Source: Candidatus Stercoripulliclostridium pullicola
GTDB taxonomy: Bacteria; Bacillota; Clostridia; Christensenellales; DTU072
Direction: 5' to 3'
Assembly: GCA_017694145.1 (NCBI GenBank)
Contig: JADINF010000067.1
Location: 1 to 8,749 of the forward strand
DNA: 8,749 bases
Shown here: piece by piece, positions 5,552-8,749 of the stretch
Position numbering within the stretch: position 1 is the first letter of the stretch
How the letters are laid out: each line of letters opens with the position of its first letter
Translations under genes and position numbers: made by a program
The notes under the pieces: model-generated
What the model saw: only the letters and a program-made list of their open reading frames with translations
Databases searched by the model: none
Told to the model about the DNA's origin: nothing

Positions 5552-7261
5552 CTACATACGTTCGGCTATCGTCTTTTTGATCGCGTCGACGCAGCCGTCG
5601 TATTTGAGATTGTATCCTTCGCCGCTCTCGCGTATCTTGATCTCGACTTCTCCCGAAGCGAGCGAACGCGGGCTTATCACCACACGGAGCGGTATTCCCA
5701 TCAGATCGCAGTCGGAAAATTTGAAGCCCGGGGAAGCTTCTCTGTCGTCGTATATGACTTCTATACCCGCCGCCTGCATTTCGTTATATAAAGCTTCGGC
5801 TTTCGCTCTGACTTCCGCGTCGTCCACGCGGAGCGCGCACAGATAAACGTGCCACGGAGCCACCGACATCGGCCAGTTGAGCCCCTTCTCGTCCGCGCGC
5901 TCCTCCGCTATCGAAGCTATCGCGCGCCCTATGCCTATCCCGTAGCACCCCATTATGGGATTGACCGCCTTGCCCTCTTTGTTGAGCACGGTCATTCCCA
6001 TACTCGCGGTGTACTTAGTACCGAGCTGGAATATGTTGCCTATTTCGATACCGTTCTTCACTTTGAGCGGTGCGCCGCATACGGGACAACGGGCGCCCTC
6101 TTTAACTTTCGCTATGTCCGCGTCTGAAGCTTTGAAATCCCTGCCCTCGCAAACGTTTTTGAGGTGATAACCCTCTTTATTCGCGCCGGTAACCATATTG
6201 ACCGCGCCTTTGAGAGACGCGTCGATAACGACGGTAACGTTCTCGGCGTCGAGTCCCACGGGACCGATGTTGCCCGCAACGAGCGCGCTGTCGCTGAGAT
6301 TGGCGGGCACCACTTCTGCGCGCACGATCTTTTTCAGTTTTGCTTCGTTCACCTCGAGATCTCCTCGGATGAAGCACAGAACGGTGCGAACGGCGTCGCC
6401 TTTTATATTGTAACATACGGCTTTGACGGTCTTTTCCGCAGGTATGTCGCCGAGATACGCGGTAACTTCGGATATTTCCTTGGCGTCTCCGGTATATACT
6501 TCCTCGATCGCTCCGGGCTCCTCCGCAGGATATGCTTCGGGCATACATTTTGCCACTTCCATATTGGATTTGTAGTCGCATTCGGGGCAGATCACGAGAG
6601 TGTCCTCGCCTATGTCGGTAAGCAACATGAATTCGTGCGACACCGCGCCGCCCATCATTCCCGAATCGCTCAATACCGATATGAAATTACGCATGCCTAT
6701 GCGTTTGAATATTCGGTTATACGCGTCGTATACGCGAACGTAATACCTTTCGAGATCTTCCTGCGAGATATGGAAAGAATACGCGTCCTTCATCGTGAAT
6801 TCGCGCACCCTTATGAGTCCGCCCCTCGCTCTGCCTTCGTCGCGGAATTTGGTCTGTATCTGATAGATCATGAAGGGCAGCTGCTGATAGCTGTTAACCG
6901 CGTCACGCGCAAACTGCACCGCCGCTTCCTCGTGAGTCATGCCGAGAACGTAATCTCTGCCGTTACGGTCCTTAAACCGCACCATTTCGTCGCCTATAGA
7001 CGAATATCTTCCGGATTCTTCCCACATCTCGCGCGGCATAACCACGGGGAACATGCACTCCTGCCCTTCCACCGCGTCCATCTCCTCGCGGATAATGTTC
7101 TCTATTTTACGGGCTATCCTTTTCGCGGGCATCGCAAGCGACCAGATACCGTTGGCTACAAGCTTCATATAACCCGCTCTTATCATCAAAGAGTGGCTTT
7201 TTATCACGGCGTCGGACGGCGCGGTCTTGGTGCGTTCGCCGACAAGTTTCGACATCAACAT
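5552..7261 (-). CDS. proS: Prolyl-tRNA synthetase, bacterial type with editing domain
   Basis: This cytoplasmic class II enzyme charges tRNA-Pro. Its 569 residues match the usual bacterial length. The catalytic core shows SHSLMIRAGYMKLVANGIW (22-40), MTHEEA (108-113), motif 2 FRDEGRARGGLIRVREF (139-155) with MKDAYSFH (157-164), and motif 3 CYGIGIGR (439-446). The INS editing domain (about 225-405), which removes mischarged alanine, is present, with a conserved-looking K280 in the TVK segment and GNIGPVGL (330-337). It carries two CxxC pairs, CPEC (225-228) and CPVC (392-395). The C-terminal anticodon-binding domain begins near WPMSVAPWHVY (463-473). The GGAGG Shine-Dalgarno (7273-7269) lies 7 bases before ATG 7261 and inside the end of the upstream lipoprotein gene, whose stop is 2 bases away. 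The two genes are probably translationally coupled. No T-box precedes it. Confidence 0.97.
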   Translation of the reverse strand: MLMSKLVGERTKTAPSDAVIKSHSLMIRAGYMKLVANGIWSLAMPAKRIARKIENIIREEMDAVEGQECMFPVVMPREMWEESGRYSSIGDEMVRFKDRNGRDYVLGMTHEEAAVQFARDAVNSYQQLPFMIYQIQTKFRDEGRARGGLIRVREFTMKDAYSFHISQEDLERYYVRVYDAYNRIFKRIGMRNFISVLSDSGMMGGAVSHEFMLLTDIGEDTLVICPECDYKSNMEVAKCMPEAYPAEEPGAIEEVYTGDAKEISEVTAYLGDIPAEKTVKAVCYNIKGDAVRTVLCFIRGDLEVNEAKLKKIVRAEVVPANLSDSALVAGNIGPVGLDAENVTVVIDASLKGAVNMVTGANKEGYHLKNVCEGRDFKASDADIAKVKEGARCPVCGAPLKVKNGIEIGNIFQLGTKYTASMGMTVLNKEGKAVNPIMGCYGIGIGRAIASIAEERADEKGLNWPMSVAPWHVYLCALRVDDAEVRAKAEALYNEMQAAGIEVIYDDREASPGFKFSDCDLMGIPLRVVISPRSLASGEVEIKIRESGEGYNLKYDGCVDAIKKTIAERM

Positions 7262-7263
7262 AT

Positions 7264-7635
7264 TTATGCCTCCGTAACTTCGATAACCACGGTCGTCGTC
7301 CAGTCGGAATATCTTACGGGTAAATTGTATTCCCCCGCTTCGGTGAACTTGCCGCCGGCGTCGAGCTTGAGCACGCTGAGATCGTAATATATGGCTTTTA
7401 CGGTTTCTACCGCGCGGGTGGTGCCGTCGTCGAGCTTCGCCGTGACGGTTATTTTGGTGCTGTCGAACGCGGCGCCTACGGTGAACGTGGTACCGGAAAC
7501 GACTTCGGCTTTGATAGATTCGATGTTGGGCAAATCTTCACCGTCTTTATCGTTGCAGGCGCCGACGAGCGCTACTGAAGTCGCGACTACAGCCACGAGC
7601 ATTAAGACGAGCATCGATTTTTTGAATAAAGACAT
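7264..7635 (-). CDS. Small Ig-like-domain lipoprotein
   Basis: This 123-residue protein has a lipoprotein signal peptide: KK at 5-6, a hydrophobic stretch (7-24) and a lipobox VGAC with Cys at 27. A short acidic linker follows (NDKDGEDLP). The remainder (about 38-121) reads as one bacterial Ig-like domain (Big_3-like). FTVGAAFDSTKITVTAKLDD (51-70) and the following GTTRAVE form the typical start, and FTEAGEYNLPVRYSDW (97-112) with a final VVIEV strand form the typical end. Such domains act in adhesion or as structural spacers on the surface; no partner is evident here. It is the first gene of the operon, with AGAGGT (7648-7643) ahead of ATG 7635 and a strong promoter 45 bases further up. Its stop lies 2 bases before the proS ATG. 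The domain call is by pattern only. Confidence 0.82.
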   Translation of the reverse strand: MSLFKKSMLVLMLVAVVATSVALVGACNDKDGEDLPNIESIKAEVVSGTTFTVGAAFDSTKITVTAKLDDGTTRAVETVKAIYYDLSVLKLDAGGKFTEAGEYNLPVRYSDWTTTVVIEVTEA

Positions 7636-7679
7636 AATTGGTGACCTCTTTTATAGGTAATTGTTTGTTTCCGATTAAC

Positions 7680-7708
7680 ATTATAAATCCTATTTCCTAT
7701 TCCGTCAA
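7680..7708 (-). promoter_or_regulatory. Promoter of the lipoprotein-proS-lipoprotein operon
   Basis: On the minus strand there is a -35 TTGACG (7708-7703, 5 of 6) and a perfect -10 TATAAT (7685-7680), separated by 17 bases. Transcription would begin near 7673 and leave a leader of about 38 bases before ATG 7635. There is no room for a T-box or other structured leader, although proS is the second gene. Confidence 0.85.
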
Positions 7709-7753
7709 TCCTTTATTAATTAAGAAACATTAAATATATTTTACTTTAATATT

Positions 7754-7782
7754 TAAAAGTCTGCGCGCGAGCGCGTAAAAGT
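7754..7782. repeat. TAAAAGT direct repeat flanking a GC hairpin, upstream of the SRP RNA promoter
   Basis: TAAAAGT occurs at 7754-7760 and again at 7776-7782, 22 bases start to start, which is about two helical turns. Between them is a GC-rich block with a small stem GCGC-GCGA-GCGC (7763-7774). The block lies directly upstream of the -35 of the SRP RNA gene and could be an activator site or UP-like element. An AT-rich inverted repeat TTAAATAT/ATATTTAA (7730-7737, 7749-7756) lies beside it. Function is unproven. Confidence 0.3.
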
Positions 7783-7798
7783 AATTTTAAGATTGTGT

Positions 7799-7826
7799 TT
7801 GACAAAACGGGAATTTGTGTTATACT
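7799..7826 (+). promoter_or_regulatory. Strong extended -10 promoter of the SRP RNA gene
   Basis: A consensus -35 TTGACA (7799-7804), a 16-base spacer, a TG at 7818-7819 one base before the -10 (extended -10 element) and TATACT (7821-7826) form a near-ideal constitutive promoter. The start would be about 7832-7834, right at the first base-paired position of the RNA. Strong promoters of this kind are usual for abundant stable RNAs. Confidence 0.9.
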
Positions 7827-7831
7827 AATGA

Positions 7832-8100
7832 ACGTGCTATATGGGGAGCTAGCGGTGCCCTGTAACCTGCAATCCGCTACAGCAGGATAGAACACCCACC
7901 GAGGCCTATCTTATGGAAAGCCGACGTGCGTAAGGGATGTCGATAACAAGGTCTCGTGCAATTCCCAATCGTGAACCGTGTCAGAGCTTGACCGCAGCAG
8001 CACTAAGCGATCCCGGGAATGTGCCACGAGGTAGCTTTGAGGGAGTTACCTGCGTACGTGCCGATTCGGTAAGGTAGGTCGGAGTGGGCGCACGTTTTTT
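7832..8100 (+). ncRNA. ffs: Signal recognition particle RNA, large Bacillus/Clostridium type with Alu domain
   Basis: This is the RNA scaffold of the signal recognition particle. It binds Ffh and directs ribosomes making membrane or secreted proteins to FtsY. The roughly 270-base length and the Alu-domain start (GGGGAGCTAGCGGTGCC at 7843-7859, TGTAAC at 7861-7866, then CTGCAATCCGCTACAGCAGG) identify the long Firmicute form. The ends pair: AACGTGC (7831-7837) with GCACGTT (8090-8096). The Ffh-binding S domain lies at about 7970-8015: GTG-TCAG (7978-7984) on one side, AGCAG-CAC (7996-8003) on the other, and GAACC/TAAG forming the asymmetric loop. The apex is unusual: GC-TTGACC-GC (7986-7995) in place of the common GGAA-type tetraloop. 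It has its own promoter and terminator. The exact 5' end is inferred from pairing and promoter position. Confidence 0.95.
8056..8100 (+). terminator. Intrinsic terminator of the SRP RNA gene
   Basis: GCACGT (8090-8095), followed by T6 (8095-8100), can pair either with the 5' end of the RNA (ACGTGC, 7832-7837) or with an internal ACGTGC (8056-8061). The local pairing would form a terminator hairpin during transcription, and the long-range pairing is the mature closing stem. A third ACGTGC sits at 7924-7929. Confidence 0.7.
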
Positions 8101-8227
8101 GTGCTTCTCGATTGCGTATGAGGATAAATCCGTCTGTCGCAGATACTAAACGGTCAAAAAATCAAATAAAGTATTCGAATAAATTTCGTGCTCTCTTCGG
8201 AACCCTTATCATTTATAAAGTCAAACT
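8101..8227. other. Intergenic spacer between convergent SRP RNA and hflX
   Basis: This is AT-rich sequence without a gene. It has a palindrome TATTCGAATA (8172-8181) and a weak AAAGT/ACTTT pairing just after the hflX stop (8219-8231), but no GC-rich hairpin plus T run for the leftward transcript. hflX messages may therefore run on into the antisense of the SRP RNA gene, or end by Rho. Confidence 0.5.
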
Positions 8228-8749
8228 TTACTTTTGAAGCGCGGAAGCGATCTTCTCTTTGAGCTCGTCGATCCCACGTTTGTATTTTGCGCTGATCATT
8301 ACGGTATTTTCCCCTACCGGTACGGCGACGTCGTCCGAAGCGGCGTCCAGCTTGTTGACGACCACTATCGAAGGCACTTCGTCCGCGCCTATCGAAGCGA
8401 GCACCTCGTTGACCACTGCGAACTGCTCCGCGGCTTCCGGGTCGGAGCCGTCCACGACGTGCAGGATCAGATCAGAATTTTTGGTTTCCTCCAGAGTGGA
8501 GCGGAAGGCGTGCACGAAATCGTGCGGAAGCCCCGATATGAATCCCACCGTGTCGACAAGCAGAAACTCCGTTCCGTCGTCGAGCCGCATCTTGCGAAGA
8601 ACGGGGTCGAGAGTCGCGAAAAGTTTGTCTTCTTCGAGCACCCCCGCTTTGGTAAGCACATTCATAAGAGTAGACTTCCCGGCGTTGGTGTACCCTACGA
8701 GCGACACCACCTTTATCCGACTCCTTACGCGCTTTTCTCTGCGTATCTC
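8228..8749 (-). CDS. hflX: HflX GTPase, C-terminal part (cut by window edge)
   Basis: HflX is a ribosome-associated GTPase that splits stalled or stress-arrested ribosomes. The visible 173 residues start inside the linker before the G domain (EIRREKRVRSRIK) and cover the whole G domain and C-terminus. G1 is GYTNAGKST (residues 19-27 of the fragment), followed by the HflX-typical KLFATLDP, G3 DTVGF, LPHDFVHAFRSTLEET, G4 NKLD and a G5-like SAKY, then a short C-terminal helix. The frame is open through the right edge, so the GTG at 8710, which could pass for a start, is internal; the N-terminal HflX domain lies beyond the window. It is convergent with the SRP RNA gene. No clear terminator follows its stop. 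Confidence 0.95.
   Translation of the reverse strand, partial: EIRREKRVRSRIKVVSLVGYTNAGKSTLMNVLTKAGVLEEDKLFATLDPVLRKMRLDDGTEFLLVDTVGFISGLPHDFVHAFRSTLEETKNSDLILHVVDGSDPEAAEQFAVVNEVLASIGADEVPSIVVVNKLDAASDDVAVPVGENTVMISAKYKRGIDELKEKIASALQK

Noticed and set aside
6164..7387. Long plus-strand open frame of 407 codons opposite proS
   Set aside because: It is the antisense shadow of proS and the lipoprotein gene. The product is rich in His/Arg/Phe with no family resemblance, and the minus-strand reading is unmistakably prolyl-tRNA synthetase.
8708..8710. GTG as the start of hflX
   Set aside because: The frame continues upstream to the window edge with typical HflX linker sequence, and starting here would remove the strand leading into the G1 loop.
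1..8749. CRISPR array, insertion sequence, phage or defence system
   Set aside because: I found no regularly spaced repeats, transposase or integrase, terminal inverted repeats or defence-type domains. The genes are housekeeping or envelope functions on both strands.

Overview
The window reads like a chromosomal housekeeping segment of an anaerobic Firmicute, most likely an uncultivated Clostridia. Three things point there: a large Bacillus/Clostridium-type SRP RNA with an Alu domain, the single-chain dimeric type of glycyl-tRNA synthetase, and lipoproteins with Gram-positive style lipoboxes and Gly/Asp linkers. SD sequences (GGAGG, GAGGTGA) and sigma-A-like promoters fit as well. Genus-level placement is not possible from the sequence alone.

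Layout, left to right. (1) The minus-strand start of an M16-family peptidase gene runs off the left edge (1-76), with its own promoter at 153-181. (2) A minus-strand membrane-anchored polysaccharide-deacetylase-like gene (314-1027) ends before a strong hairpin (264-293). (3) Divergent from it is a plus-strand pair, glyQS and a PAP2-family membrane phosphatase gene (1121-3567), closed by an intrinsic terminator (3580-3613). (4) A gene-free stretch (3568-3859) holds three hairpins and a GC-alternating tract. (5) A minus-strand operon is read from a near-consensus promoter (7680-7708): a small Ig-like lipoprotein gene (7264-7635), proS (5552-7261) and a 550-residue lipoprotein gene (3860-5512), ending at a hairpin (3807-3836). 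(6) Divergent from that operon is the plus-strand SRP RNA gene (about 7832-8100) with an extended -10 promoter and a T6 terminator. (7) Convergent with it is the 3' part of hflX, cut by the right edge (8228-8749).

Most of the content serves protein synthesis and membrane export: two aminoacyl-tRNA synthetases, the RNA of the signal recognition particle and a ribosome-associated GTPase. Interleaved are surface genes (two lipoproteins, a NodB-fold protein, a membrane lipid phosphatase, a peptidase). I see no mobile element, CRISPR array, tRNA, rRNA or defence system. The points most worth a second look are the non-GNRA apical loop of the SRP RNA, the lipoprotein-proS-lipoprotein operon with no T-box, an internally duplicated lipoprotein of unknown function, the altered catalytic motifs of the deacetylase-like protein, and the unexplained 3644-3806 segment.
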